Positions 47,633 through 59,635 of a stretch of DNA of 64,000 nt are shown here, piece after piece. The position numbers and the translations under genes are program-made. The stretch's first letter is position 1; each line of letters starts with the position of its first letter. This stretch comes from Coriolopsis trogii (Eukaryota > Basidiomycota > Agaricomycetes > Polyporales > Polyporaceae), in NCBI GenBank assembly GCA_020543525.1, contig JAHYIO010000033.1:2728001-2792000 (forward strand), in the 5' to 3' direction. Under the pieces are notes generated by a model. The model saw nothing but the letters and a program-made list of their open reading frames with translations. It was not told the DNA's origin and did no database searches.

Positions 47633-48247
47633 CGCCAGCAATCCCATGCTCCGATCGCAACCCATGCTGAGAGCGCCCTCTTCATCTCGTAAGTCGTTGT
47701 CCGTTCGTCTCAAATCCTCCGTCTGACTTATCTATTGAAGGTAGACAGTGCATGCTTCCTGCAATGGGCCCGACTCGTCTCACTGTACTCTTTTCTCGGA
47801 GTACGGTAGGCTTCGATGTTGGTCACGATGAAGACGCGAGGATATGGAGGGGACTCAAACCATGTCTGACTCTGTACGTCATCCGAGCTTCTGTGCGTAA
47901 TGAAAATGTCATACTGGCTGTCCTGGAACAGTCACATTGTATCCTTCTGGGGAGCTTGCTCACACGCAGTGCGTCGCAGTACCATGTCATCAGCGTGCAA
48001 AGTCCGTTTGCTTCTATCTCCGACGACCCGTAAAGTATAGTCATTGCTTGCTGATTTCATTCACCGAGTGCAGAATAGGCCAACGACACAGCGTCAAGCT
48101 GGAAGACCCAAGTACGACAGCGATGTACCTCCTTTTTCCGCTTGAAAGCGAGCAACGACCCGAGCTGCACAAGCGCGGCGATATAAGCTCCCTCTGACTC
48201 GCAGAGGGACCGTGCAAGGTCAGCTCTTGACACCACCTCGACGCAAG
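47633..48247. other. Intergenic, promoter of the phenol-hydroxylase-like gene
   Basis: No gene recognised. A TATAAG at about 48183, some 65 bp before the next ATG, is a likely core promoter. Confidence 0.5.
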
Positions 48248-50953
48248 ATGGATTCCCTCCCCGTGCCCGAGAGCCAAGTCGATGTCCTCGTCATCGGGGC
48301 CGGCCCAGCTGGCTTGATGTGTGCGAATGCACTAGTTCACGCAGGAATACATGTTCGTATCGTGGACAAGAGGTGTGTACTTGGTCGTTCGCGTGAGTAG
48401 ACCACACAGCCGAGTCTCTTGTCAGGGCGGTGGGTGTAGCTGTCGGCCATGCGGACGGTACCAACCCACGTACCATGGAAGTGTTGCAGGTGATTATGCC
48501 CCCGATATCTATGGACGTTAGTATGAATTGACTTGTGCTTCAGAGCTATGGTCTCGCGGAAGACCTCATACGCGAGGGTGGGCAATTCAACAGAGCCGTA
48601 AGCCGTTGCTGCTCTCATGTGTGATGTGCTTCAGCGGGTCAGCTGAGTATGCTGTCAGGCGTTCTACAATCCAGGGCCCGATGGGGGATTAGTTGTGAGT
48701 TGCATCTACTGCGCGGGGAGTGACGTCACTAACCAGGTCATCCAGAGAACTCAACGAACGGTCGCGACCTCTGCTCCAACTGCGCGTTATCCCACCCTGG
48801 TGAGTATTGTGTGCATCCGAGACGTCCATCGCTCTTATGAGCAATTGATTTCATTTCCAGATTACGAGACATCAAGGCGGAATTGAGGCGCTCTTCCATA
48901 AGTCAATGCGGGCCAAGGGGTTGACTGTTGAGCGGTCTGTTATCCCGATCGCGATTGAGGTCTCCGACGACAACAGAGATCTGCAGGACCCGCATAGTCA
49001 TCCAGTCAAAGTGAGCACGCAGGCTACTTAGACAGGTAGCTCTCTGAAAGATCGCGCTGACGGCGTTCGAGTCATAGGTGACTCTGCAGCATGCTGACTA
49101 TCTTGAGAATGTGCATGCGAAGTTCGTCATTGGGACGGACGGTCAGTCTCTACTCAGTGTTGCGTGTATACGACCTGACGTTACCTCCAAGGCGCTCATT
49201 CCTGGGTCCGTCGTAATTTGGGTATACAGATGGAGGGGGAGCTGACCGGTATATCATCTGCTTCCTGCTCTTAGCTCTTCGCGAAGCTCAGAGGGTATAG
49301 ATTCTGCTTGGGGTGTCGTCGATCTCTACGTCGAAACGGACTTTCCCGACAGCCGCAGCATAACGTACCTCCACTCGAACCATGGGACCCTCATGAACAT
49401 TCCGCGCGAAGGCGATATGGTACGCTATTATATTCAGCTGCCTCCCGACACGGACTTCGTCGACTCGAAAACGGGTAAAGTTGACAAGACGCGCACGACA
49501 CCGGAGAAGCTCGTCGAAATTGCGTCGGCAATCTTCCAGCCTTATCAAATCAAGAAAGTTGGGGAAGTAGAGTGGTGGACGATATACACCAGTGGGTATA
49601 TGCGCTTTCGTCGTAGGCGGTCATGGTGACAATCGACTCATGTGTCCGTCTCTAGTCGCACAGCGAGTTGCGCAACGGTTCACACTTGACAATCGCGTGT
49701 TCATTGCTGGTGATGCGTGTCATACGCACTCGCCCAAAGCTGGTGAGTACATCTCTGAGGTCATCCTCATGATGGTGAATCGAAGTGCTCCTCAGGACAA
49801 GGACTGAATGCGAGCATGAATGACACGCATAACCTAGGTATGCATAGACCGCCTCTCGGCATGTCTGCAAGCTGCTCCCTCTCTAATACGCTGACAATGT
49901 AACTGCTAATTACATCACAGCGTGGAAGCTAGCATACGTTCTCCGTGGGTGGGCAAACATTTCTCTGCTACAGACGGTACTTCGCTTTTCTTCCCATGAT
50001 TCGCAGTCTCTCATTCCGAACGTCAACTAGTACGAGCACGAACGTCTCAAGTTTGCCCGAGACTTGATCGACTTCGACCGGAAGTGGTCCAGCCTTTTCA
50101 CAGGCAAACCACGCACCGAGGCCAATCAAGATGGCATCTCGCACGAGGAGTTTATTAAGTGCGTAGTCTACTCCAGAATATCTGAACATCACGTCGTAAC
50201 ATAGTGCTGCAGCGCATTCCGGACTGCCAACGGCTTCTCGAGTGGGATTGGGGTCCGTTACGAGCCCTCCAAGATTGTCAACAACAAGCACCAGTCCTAC
50301 GCGTCGAAGCTCGTCGTTGGAGAGCGGATGATCCCGCATATATTTGTCCACGCAGCAGATATCCGTGCCGTCAACATCCACGATCTCCTCCCATCCGACA
50401 CGCGGTTCAAGATATTGGTCTTCGTCGGCGACATTGCCAAAGAATCAATGAGAGTCGAGCTGGGCTACCTTGCAGCGAAAATGGAACTCCGCACCAACTT
50501 CCTGCACAGGTACGGGCAAGGAGAACACGACAAAGTCTTCGATATCCTTTGTATCTCAGCGGCCAACAAGGACGAAGTTGACTACACAGGTGGGTAATGA
50601 TCATTGTGCCGGCTTCCTCCGAGCTCTCAGTAGCACAAAACCTCACTTTGCTCATCATGTCAACTTCGATAGATGTCCCGAAGATATTCAGGTCGCACTG
50701 GTCCAAGTAAGATCCTCAAATTAGACCTACACTCAACAGTGCTAATTGTCGCGGTCCTAGGGTCCTCCTCGATGACACTGACATGCAGGGCCGTGAGGGC
50801 GGCGGTGGCTTTGCAGCGTACGGGATAGATCCCGAGGTTGGCACCATAGTCGTTGTTCGGCCGGACGGCTACGTGGGGATGGTGGCGCCCTTCGAAGGGC
50901 TCGACGATCTGAATGCGTACTTTGGGTCATTTATGAGGGGAAGTTTGGATTAG
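48248..50953 (+). CDS. FAD-binding aromatic monooxygenase, phenol 2-monooxygenase-like
   Basis: Starts [20 protein letters not shown] and [20 protein letters not shown], the GxGxxG FAD site. Next come [33 protein letters not shown] and [16 protein letters not shown]. The second FAD motif is [18 protein letters not shown], and the third is [20 protein letters not shown] with [20 protein letters not shown]. The C-terminal part ([30 protein letters not shown], then [20 protein letters not shown]) is the thioredoxin-like PHOX C-terminal domain typical of phenol hydroxylases. About 14 exons; stop TAG 50951-50953. It would hydroxylate phenolics with NADPH and O2, fitting degradation or tailoring of aromatic compounds. 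No peroxisomal signal was seen. Confidence 0.9.
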
Positions 50954-51989
50954 GATCATGATACTGTGGGAGTGGGTGGTTGATGGGGTGCTAAGTCATA
51001 AGGCCCCTCTTGCGCTGTTCCAAATGTACACACTGAGCATAGCGAGAGAAGCAATCGCATGTTGTCCCATATGGTCACAGTCAGGGCATACCACCTCAAT
51101 GTGATGAGTGTGACAGTGGGCTTACCTGAGTTACACAACACAACCATATTGCCATGCTGGATAGTGTCCATCCAACTTGCAAGTGACATTGATTAGCACT
51201 AAGTATATGGGTTGTTCATAATTCCATACCACTCCAATGCAACTTGGAGTGCATTACTCTGTTTTATCTTTGATCAGTTATGCTAGTGCTTGAATTATGG
51301 CAGGGTCATATGTAATTTAGTTAGTTTCCTCTGTGCAATCACTAGTGAACTTTGATTTAGGCATGTGATATTGAGCATTTCTTATATTCACTCCCTCCCT
51401 GTCTTTCAACACATTATTATGTCATAGCTCATAGTAATGGATATTGATGTGAGTCTATGCATATGTAATCACAGTATATGCATATACAAAAATACATAGT
51501 GCCTATACATTCATAGTTGTAACATATACACACACTATAAATACTTAGAACATTGTTCAGACTACAATATAATAGACAGAGATGCCAAACTCCTAGAGAA
51601 CTGCCTATATATCTTATATACAATCACCATCCATGTGTCATATTTCATATTGATAGACTCATTGTAGATACAAAATGATAAGCACAGATGTCAGACACAA
51701 GAAAGGATCCATATACTACTTCATAACATATGTAAACATTGTTTGATGTTCACAACCAGTGGCCATATCCTAGTTCTACTGAAGAATTGATTCTAGTACT
51801 TAGAGCTTAGCACAGTGACTGATCTGCCAAGGCAGGTGTTAGGTCTGAGAGTTGATATAGGAATGTTGCATGCAAGACTGCAAGGGTCAGCTGTTTGAAC
51901 AATCTACTATCAGCAAATATTTGCTTAGGCAGCAAGCTGCAGATTTTGTGCAAGGTAGACAACAATTGCTCACCTATATCTCATATCAT
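50954..51989. other. AT-rich gene-free segment containing a CpG-free island
   Basis: The first 100 bp is ordinary 3' flank. From 51058 to 52020 there is not a single CpG, although flanking DNA has one every few bases. TpG and CpA are abundant and the sequence is AT-rich. No transposase, reverse transcriptase or terminal repeat was recognised. The pattern looks like decay by methyl-C deamination. Confidence 0.8.
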
Positions 51990-53025
51990 CTACTTATCCT
52001 TCATCTTGGTCATTTTGTGCCGTGGAGAGCCAAGGTTACTATGTTTGCTTTGGATATGCCGCATCAGGTCATGCCTGCGGTTAAAAGCATGTGGACACCT
52101 GTCACACTTGTGGTTTCGTTCTTGATAGTGCACTGCATTGATGTGAACCTTGAGGTTGTGTGTGCGTGCAAATACTGACCAGAAAACAATAGAAATAAAA
52201 AAACATGTCAGAAGATAACTGCTACTATTATCATAAAAGGATTGCAAACTGCTACTCACATGCCCCACATTCATCACAAGGAAATCTTGGGGTGGTATCA
52301 TGGTATTTGAATTGCCTCTTGAGCTTCTCAGTCCAAGTGTGATCTTTGTATTTATGGTCCACACTGGCACTTCCCCCAGTAGTAGGAAAGACATGGGAAG
52401 ATTGTGGGGATGAGGTTGTCATTGACAATGATGTGAGTAGGCAGGTGTGGAGTTCAGAACGTACAGGACCATGGTGTGGAGGTGGTGAGTGTGCAGATTC
52501 GGTTTGTTGTGGATGTGAGAACCTATCAGAGGATACAGAATTGGATGAGGATGAGTAATATTCAGGTGCTGCGTGACATGGTGTCATAATAGCGTGTTTG
52601 ACATACAGACAAGTTGAAGATGAAATAGAGGAGATCGGGGGATACTTTGATGGATTGACCTGGGGATCAAAGGAATTGGAAGGTCGTATAGAACATGAGG
52701 TGTCAGAGGTACTCGTTAAGGTCCTCTCGGAATGAGAATACGCGGAGGCTGTTGTGCGAGCGCCCAAAGTCGCACTAGCCGAGGCGGAGTACTGAGGCTC
52801 ATACGGGTGGGAAGCATTCCGAGACTTGTAGATCTCCGCCCAACGGGGCCGGGCATCTCTGATGGAGATGGGGTCATACGCAAAATCTCGAAGGCAATCT
52901 AGACGGTCAATATCTTCGTCGAACAAATCAGGGGAACATTTCGAATAAGGGGCGATGGTCATGCCGCTGACGACGGCAGGACTGGAACGAACGCCGGTCC
53001 AATCGGCGAAATCATTCTGGGGCAT
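51990..53025 (-). CDS. C2H2 zinc-finger protein (putative transcription factor)
   Basis: Two exons. Exon 1 (53025 to about 52262) starts MPQNDFADWTGVRSSPAVVS and is Ser/Thr/Pro-rich and disordered. Its end, FPCDECGA, splices to exon 2, LFARTHNLKVHINAVHYQER, then NHKCDRCPHAFNRRHDLMRH and IQSKHS. Two C2H2 fingers result (C-x2-C...H-x4-H each), near the C-terminus and followed by the basic tail KMTKMKDK. The stop is TAG 51992-51990. DNA binding by tandem fingers is the known role of this module; targets are unknown. Exon 2 and the 3' part of exon 1 lie in AT-rich, CpG-poor DNA while the 5' part is normal. Confidence 0.85.
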
Positions 53026-54011
53026 CGAGGTAAGGTCCGTAACGACAATTTGAGGAGAAGTGGAGAGAGTCTTAGAACTTGAAAGGTTGGTAGACGAGAA
53101 ACGCGAATGGTGAGACGGAGCGCATTCGACGGCCTATATATACCGCCACGGCGGCGATCCTGCAGCAGTTCTGTAGAACACGACTTCGTTCATCTGCCCG
53201 TACTCCGATGTGTACCTCGCGGCCCGTCCTTGAGAGCTGCGTCGCGTCGAAGCCTCCCGCAAAGGGGAAAACGCAGAGTCCACGGGTGCTGTGCGCACGG
53301 GCAAGAGATCATGAGACATACCGGAGCTGTCGAAGAGCATCAGATGGACACCGTGTTCCGCAGTACAATCGTCTACCGCGGCCGAAGGTAGCCAGCGATG
53401 TTAACAGACGCATACCAAGAGGGAGAATGACTGCGGTAGGAACAGTCCGTAGCTGCATCGAAGCCCCTGCCTCGCCACACCCGCTGGGTCAACTGGTCTC
53501 TTGTGGCCAAAGGAGTGTTGAATCGATCCTTCTTCCACGAGCTCGTCAAAATTCCGCAGCACAGGCGAGACCTCCAGAGCAAACATTTGCACCGGATGCG
53601 ACCCTATTCATTGGCGTGCCACTCGAACTTTGTGGATGCCGAGGGGCCTAGGGATGTGTGAGAGCCTCACAATGTCAGATCGACGCCCCCTCTGTGGCTG
53701 ACCGCTGAATCCTCGTCGACTGAGAGTACGAGCAAAGGAGTCGACACTGAAGTACAGTCGAAAGGAGTCTGTTCTCCGGAGCGCCGAGGCATGCAGATCT
53801 AGGTCAGGTGACATGAAGGGTGCTGGCGGCATCTCCGCGGGGGCCACTGAGTCTTGTCCTTGCTCCCACCACCAATCTGTCACGAAACACAGCATCCAAC
53901 GACATAGGTACGAGTTCAATCTGGCATGTTAGATGGTGGTCATTGTGTCCTTACAAGGGGCTTGTGGACAACACCTCAAAGGTCTGGGCCGGCGCAACGT
54001 TGGCAGACATC
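53026..54011. other. Divergent intergenic region
   Basis: Between the zinc-finger gene (-) and the F-box-like orphan A (+). Minus-strand frames at 53401-53592 and 53608-53919 have no motifs. Probably regulatory sequence. Confidence 0.45.
53135..53142 (-). promoter_or_regulatory. TATA box of the C2H2 zinc-finger gene
   Basis: TATATATA about 110 bp upstream of the ATG at 53025. Confidence 0.5.
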
Positions 54012-55090
54012 ATGGTCCTCGACTTCCACGGCTTACCTGCCGAAGTACGACATATGATCAGGGATGCCATCCCATCTTCCGACCTCAGAACACATGTGTG
54101 TCTCTGTATCTCCACTCCGCAGAATGCTGCATTGTACGAGCAACGGTACGTCTCGGACGCGTTCTGGGAGACCGCGTGTTGGGAGTGCGGGATAGGCCTC
54201 TTGCCTGACGAAGACCCCGACGAGATCGACTGGCAGCAGATCGCGATCGAGTGCATCGTGCGTGATGGCTTCTGTCAACATGCACAGTGCGGCGAGGCAT
54301 TGCTTGAGTACAACCGTAAGCCTTGTTCCCTCATGCCAAGCCACAAGCGGTGCAGGACGCTGAACGCGCACCCGTCCTTGACAGGAGAGCAGATACAGGA
54401 ATCCGAGGAATACGTCAAGCCTTTGCAGCCGCTGCACCTCAATAATGGCAGTGTCTTTCTACCCCACTTGTCGCATCAAGTGTTCGGACATATCAGGTTT
54501 CGAGGAAGCAACGAGGCCGGGATACTCAACAGATACCCGCTCGAGGACGACGCGTATCTTCCGTTGCACGTCAGTGCTTCGGGGGTAGATGTCGCGACGG
54601 GGCGTAGTTTCCTGCGGCAGCATCCGCTCATTGCGCGGAGCTTTGCCACGTCCATCCCGGTGTCGACCTTCAACCTGCTCGGCGTTGCGGGACCGTTTCC
54701 ACGTCCTCATAAACTGGCGCTTTCTCGCACAGTCACCGTATGGGATGTACTGCAGATCATACACAGAGGGTGCGTCCGACTTTGATGTAATCGTGGGCTA
54801 CGTAGCGCTCACGCTACTATGTTCTAGTTTGGATGAGGATATCACTGTCCGAGAGGCAGCAGAGTATGTCTGTTATCATGAGGAGTGTCTTCGGAACAAA
54901 GGCTGGGATTACGCAAGCTTGTTTTCCAAGCTTCGTACGGTACGCGAGATCATGTCCGTCTGGTGAGTGCTACCACTGTATTGTTCTGACCCTCTCTTGA
55001 CCACAAATGTACAGCCCCATAAAGTATCTGGAACACGAGGACACCGCCGAGCGGGGTCCGAGTCCGACATTTTCGATCGAACTACATTGA
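54012..55090 (+). CDS. F-box-like orphan protein with Cys/His module, copy A
   Basis: Starts MVLDFHGLPAEVRHMIRDAI, an F-box-like helix beginning LPxEVRxxI, then SSDLRTHVCLCISTPQNAAL. The conserved module is ACWECGIG, then IECIVRDGFCQHAQCGEALL and EYN. Its Cys/His spacing could bind zinc. An in-frame intron of 69 nt (54316-54384) follows EYN, at the same place and phase as in copy B. The second half reads QVFGHIRFRGSNEAGILNRY, HPLIARSFATSIPV and VTVWDVLQIIHR. Two further introns lead to a last exon CPIKYLEHEDTAERGPSPTF ending at TGA 55088-55090; that tail matches copy B and supports the splice. Function unknown; the family seems expanded in polypores. Confidence 0.7.
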
Positions 55091-55860
55091 AGAAACCGCA
55101 AAAGAGAATGATGAACTATCTGCTAATTATCGCACTCTTTCCATATGATCCTCTCCAGCCGTAGGCGCGCCACGATCTCTGTCTGACGATGCTTGTGCAG
55201 TTCCGGTTCCTTCTCACTGTCTCACCATTGTCCGTAGACAACAAGTACGTCAAGAGGGGTAAGGGATGCATGGCTCCTGAGCTCAGTTGTCGATCGACCG
55301 AGCAATAATGTTATGAAGGCCTGGGATGCGCCCTGACTGGCAATTGAGGGGCCGATGGAATGCAATATGTAGCGGAGTCCAGGCCCTGCGCACGAGGGCG
55401 TCTACGTTTCCATTAGAGGATAAGAGACGTCGATCTCGATCGGAGCTGCGAGGAGCGGGTGAGATCATCCTCCTCACCCACTCGCTCACTCCCATCGCAA
55501 CTCTGTCGCCAGCAGCAGACACGGCTATTCCTTCTTCTAACATCTTCGCACTGGCATGCGTAGGCAAACTCAGGACGAACATCGGCTGTGCGCCTAGTGG
55601 ACACCGGACGGACAAGACGACTCTCCAACTCTGGCGCCGGCCAGGGGAGTCCCGCACGCCCCTAGGCTGAACGGCATGTCCGCCCTACTCCGCTTCGGTA
55701 CGCTCGTTCCTTAGAATTCTACTCCCTGATTTAGCTCTCGCCGTCTCATATAATACTTTCCGCACTCGTCGTAGTGGCATTCCTCCCCTCCTCGCACTTT
55801 GCTCCCCTTCTCGCTGTCCTCTTGTTGCCGCTCTCTCGTTGGCATTCTAGAGGCGTCGCC
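55091..55860. other. Intergenic, promoter of the fucosyltransferase-like gene
   Basis: Tandem spacer with a pyrimidine-rich stretch just before the ATG at 55861. No gene recognised. Confidence 0.5.
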
Positions 55861-57890
55861 ATGGCCGACAAGGAGTCCGTTTTGCCATTTTACGACGTGG
55901 ACGAGGACTCTGGCTCGGAAGCGAGCTCGACAGGCACGCTCCTCCCTCAAGCCTCTCAGTGCTCGAGCCCCCTCAAGGCGTCCTTCCATCATCATCATCT
56001 TCCTCAGGCTCCATCCCAATGGGCTGCGTGGGCGTTACGATTCCTCCCACGATCATTGCGCAGACGAAACACACTCGCCGCCATCCTCTGTCTCATCGTG
56101 ATCGGTAGCGTCCCTCTCTTCACTGTCGTCCCCCGCCTTTCGATACAGCCTCAGAGGACCACGGTCCGGTCGAGCAATCCGGCCGAGTTCATCCCTCCTC
56201 TTCCCTTGAACCCGCATTTCGAGCATCCATACTCGACGGAGTCCGCGCAGGAACAGGAGACGGAGGTGACACAGGACACCCTACCGCTTCACCTGCAGCC
56301 GGACACGTACCTAGAGGGCTTGGAAGCCACTGCACACTTTAGAGGTGAGTGTCGCTCTCGGAGCGCGCCTTGCTTTCCGTCTGGTCTGTCATGATGTACT
56401 CGCATGCTTACCCCCCGCATACAGAAAGTTTACGAAACGACACGACGTATATTACTTCTTTCTTGTCGGCGGGATGGAGTGAGCGTCATGAGTCCTCTTC
56501 CAATGTCTCCTTGCTTATGCGTCTGCCTTAGCGAACGATCAAATAACTATAGTGAGTACTCGATAGCCTCATAGCCACCTCTTCTCTGTGCATCGTCCCC
56601 TTGTGTCCGTCCCCAAGCTGGGAAAACAGTCGCTGAGACTGCATATCTCAGGGAAACCTCATCTACCTCGCAAAAATCACTGGCCGAATACCCATCCTTC
56701 CGCCTTTCACGTCTTACATAGATGCCTCCGCAACCCCGCTACCATTCTCTGAAATCTTTGACGTCCCTCGCATGGCTGTCGCCCTCGATCTGCCCATCCT
56801 CGAGTGGGGTATGGTAAAAGATCTAGACCGCGCGCGGAACGAAAACGTGCAAGACAATATCGGCTGCTGGAACATCTGGGAGGTGGACAACCTGGTCACC
56901 GACCCAAGTTCCGGCGGTCCACGCAGCAGTTACACGACGGTCCTCCTCAATCTCGGTGCGCGGTCCATCTGTCTCTCGCTCCGACGATATCATGATTGAC
57001 ATTTTCGTGTGCCCGTAATAGACATCTCGTACACTCGCGCGCCACAGTACGTGAAGCTGATCCCCAACTACGAACATGACCGGCACTCCACCTTCTGGTC
57101 GCTCGCCAAGCTTGCCTTCCCAGACGGCCGCGCCGAGGCGCTAGCGAACCCCGAAACCAACCCGACCCGTCCATCCGAGTCGAACAAGGTCATCCTACCC
57201 CCGGACGAACAGCTCCTCTGCTACGACTACCTCTACTACGTCTGCGCGCTCGACGTACGTCGTTCCCATCCCGCCCCGCGCCCGCCCTACTGACCGCCTG
57301 TTTCGTTCCACACCGCGCAGCCATTCGAGTTCGAGCGCGACTACTCACCGATGTGGCGCGACGTGATGCTGCACGCGCACTGGACGCGCGACACCGTCGA
57401 GCTCGCCGAAGGCTACCTCCGCCAAACGCTCCACCTCGCGCCCTCCGCGCCGATCCCGCCCTTCATCGCGATCCACGCGCGCCGGGGCGACTTCCTCGGC
57501 TGGTGCGGCGACGTGCCCAAGGACGACTGCTTCGCGCCGCTGTCCGCGTTCGCGCAGCGCGTGCGCGAGGTGCAGGACGAGGTGCGCACGCGCCTGGGCG
57601 TGTACGTCTCGCACGTCGTCATGACCGGGGACGAGAAGGACGTGCTGTGGTGGGAGGCCGTGCAGGAGCGCGGGTGGCTCCGCGTCGACCACAAGGGGCT
57701 GGGCACCGCCGAGGCGCATGGGAACTGGTACCCGGTCGTGCTCGACGCGGTCATACAGTCGATGTCGGTCGGGTTCGTGGGCACGGACCGCTCGACGTTC
57801 TCGCACATGGCCCGGAGGCGCGTCGCGGACTGGAACGGGGGCGCGACGAGGTTGGTCAAGTGGGGGCACGTGGGTGCGGACCAGCACTGA
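55861..57890 (+). CDS. O-fucosyltransferase-like type II membrane glycosyltransferase
   Basis: The N-terminus is cytoplasmic and acidic (MADKESVLPFYDVDEDSGSE), then basic PRSLRRRNTLA, then one helix AAILCLIVIGSVPLFTVVP. This is a Golgi-type signal anchor. The luminal part has GNLIYLAKITGRIPILPPFT, NIGCWNIWEV, PFEFERDYSPMWRDVMLHAH and the diagnostic PFIAIHARRGDFLGW. That H-x-R-R-G-D-F motif is the GDP-binding signature of the protein O-fucosyltransferase superfamily (PF10250). VMTGDEKDVLWW and VGFVGTDRSTFSHMA match the later GDP-sugar-binding segments. The stop is TGA 57888-57890. About seven exons; the joints near 56440-56660 (small exons) are less certain. Fungal members are poorly studied and the acceptor is unknown. 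Confidence 0.82.
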
Positions 57891-58496
57891 TGCTCGTTTG
57901 GGCTGTCCTTCTCCTCTATACGTGGGTACTGTGTTGCGTGGACTCTCCGGTTGATCTGATCGTGTACACCTATTATAACGTGCCATACGCCATGTGGCCA
58001 TCTGTATCGTGCCGTTAGACAAGGACGATGCTTGTATGTACTCCTAATGTAGCTATCTGAATACATCTCGTGCTTACTTGGTTTGCATACATCGAACAAT
58101 GTTCGCTGGGTCTTGAAGTACGCGGCAATCCGCGCCTGGTATCGATAGGAGGGAACAACTCGACGTCGTCGCATTCTTCGTGATAGCGACACAGATCAGG
58201 TCAAAGGATCTCACTGTCAGCCAGTCCTCGTGCAAGTACGCACCGATCGGCGTACCAGAGGAGCTCACACAATGCTTGTACCAGACGTGGTAGCACACGC
58301 TCTCGTCCCCTCCCTAGTCGGAACACTCGCGCATATAGTCAACATGATCACCGAGACGCAAGCCAAAAGCGTGTATGGATACCGGGAATCCGACAAAAGT
58401 CGACGGTCGCGATACAAACATGACAAGGACCGAACAAACGAGCGGGTATACGATTCTGGCATCTAGCACGGGACAGCATACATTACAACATAGGGC
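57891..58496. other. Convergent spacer
   Basis: 606 bp between the ends of the fucosyltransferase-like gene (+) and orphan copy B (-). No gene recognised. Confidence 0.5.
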
Positions 58497-59599
58497 TTAG
58501 ACTTGATTGAAAGTGAAGGCCGGACCGAACTCCGTATTCTCCTGGTGTTCCAATCGCTCTAGTGGGCTGAGGGGCAGATGGACGCTCAATATCGGGACAA
58601 AACATCGATGAGATGCGCGTACCAGATCGTGAGACAGGACCGTATGGAGCGCAGTGTGCGGAATGCGGTCTTGACGTCCCAGTCTTGCGGGAAACATTGT
58701 GCATGAAGCTCGACATATTCCCGCACTTCGTCCATGTTCAACACGCAATCGAGACTACGATAGACGCGGTCAGCCATCAGGTGGAAACGGAGGGGCATGA
58801 CATACTCGCGGTGCATAGCGCTCAAGATGTCGAGGACGGTGAGGGCGCGGTTGCCCACCAATAGTCTCTCCCTCAACGAGTAGCCGCACAAGTTGAGCAG
58901 CATTGCGGACGTGATAGGGGACGAGGTAGCGAAGCTGTGTGTGACGAGCGGGTGGTCCTCAATATAGAGCCCTGGATAGTCGTCGGGCGGCTCGACGATG
59001 TAGCTGCCCCAGATGTCGTTCACGTCCGTCGGCTGCGGGACGGCGCTCCCTGGAGGGTACGTGAGGTGCGCGTCGTTCAAGATCGAATGAGGGCGGAAGT
59101 GGTCGCCGTAGCGCCGGAAGCGGATGTGCGCGAACACTCGGTGGGAGTCTAGCGAAGCCTGGTGGTTGTAGTCGCGGATCTGGAGGGGACAGAGAGGCTG
59201 CACGTCCTCTGCGGCCTGCCGCATGCGTTCCCCTAAGGCACGAGTCGCACCGGACATCAGCCACGGCGGGTAGCATCATCATTCGGAAGAGCGATGCTTA
59301 CTGTTGTACTCTAGCAACGCTTCTCCGCATTGCGGATGTTGACAGAATCCATCGCGGACGATGCAGGCGATAGCGACGTCTTTCCAACTCGATTTACGCT
59401 CGGACTCGATTTTTCCGATCCCACAGTGCCAGCAGGCGAGGCCCCAGAACGCGTCCGGGTGCTCGGCCGAGTCATAGAGAGCAGCTATGGCAGGATGGGC
59501 GAGATACAAGCAGACGTGCGTGCGGAGGTCATAAGGGCACACTCGGTCTCTGATTTCCATCACGAGTTCTGGGGGCAGGAGGAGCGAGGAGCGCGCCAT
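58497..59599 (-). CDS. F-box-like orphan protein with Cys/His module, copy B
   Basis: Paralog of the gene at 54012-55090, on the opposite strand. It starts MARSSLLLPPELVMEIRDRV, then YDLRTHVCLYLAHPAIAALY, then ACWHCGIG and IACIVRDGFCQHPQCGEALL with EYN. The phase-1 intron after EYN is conserved. The second half reads HRVFAHIRFRRYGDHFRPHS, EDHPLVTHSFATSSPI, ALTVLDILSAMHR and WDVKTAFRTLRSIRSCLTI. A last intron (gtacgc...cag) then joins C-PLERLEHQENTEFGPAFTFN, matching copy A's LEHEDTAERGPSPTF, with stop TAA 58499-58497; without it the frame would stop at 58586. The Cys/His residues are kept in both copies despite low overall identity. Function unknown. Confidence 0.7.
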
Positions 59600-59635
59600 G
59601 ATGTCGGGAGAGAGACACCGATGTGATGGCGATAG

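Noticed and set aside
50954..51989. AT-rich segment as a transposon
   Set aside because: No transposase or reverse transcriptase remnants, terminal repeats or target duplications were seen; a whole-genome repeat search would be needed to revive the idea.
53208..53919. Frames between the zinc-finger gene and orphan A
   Set aside because: Composition and lack of motifs suggest promoter DNA; possible splice joints do not yield a consistent protein.
57353..58018. Long Arg/Ala-rich frame overlapping the fucosyltransferase-like gene
   Set aside because: It is a shifted-frame shadow of GC-rich codons; the HxRRGDF frame is clearly the coding one.
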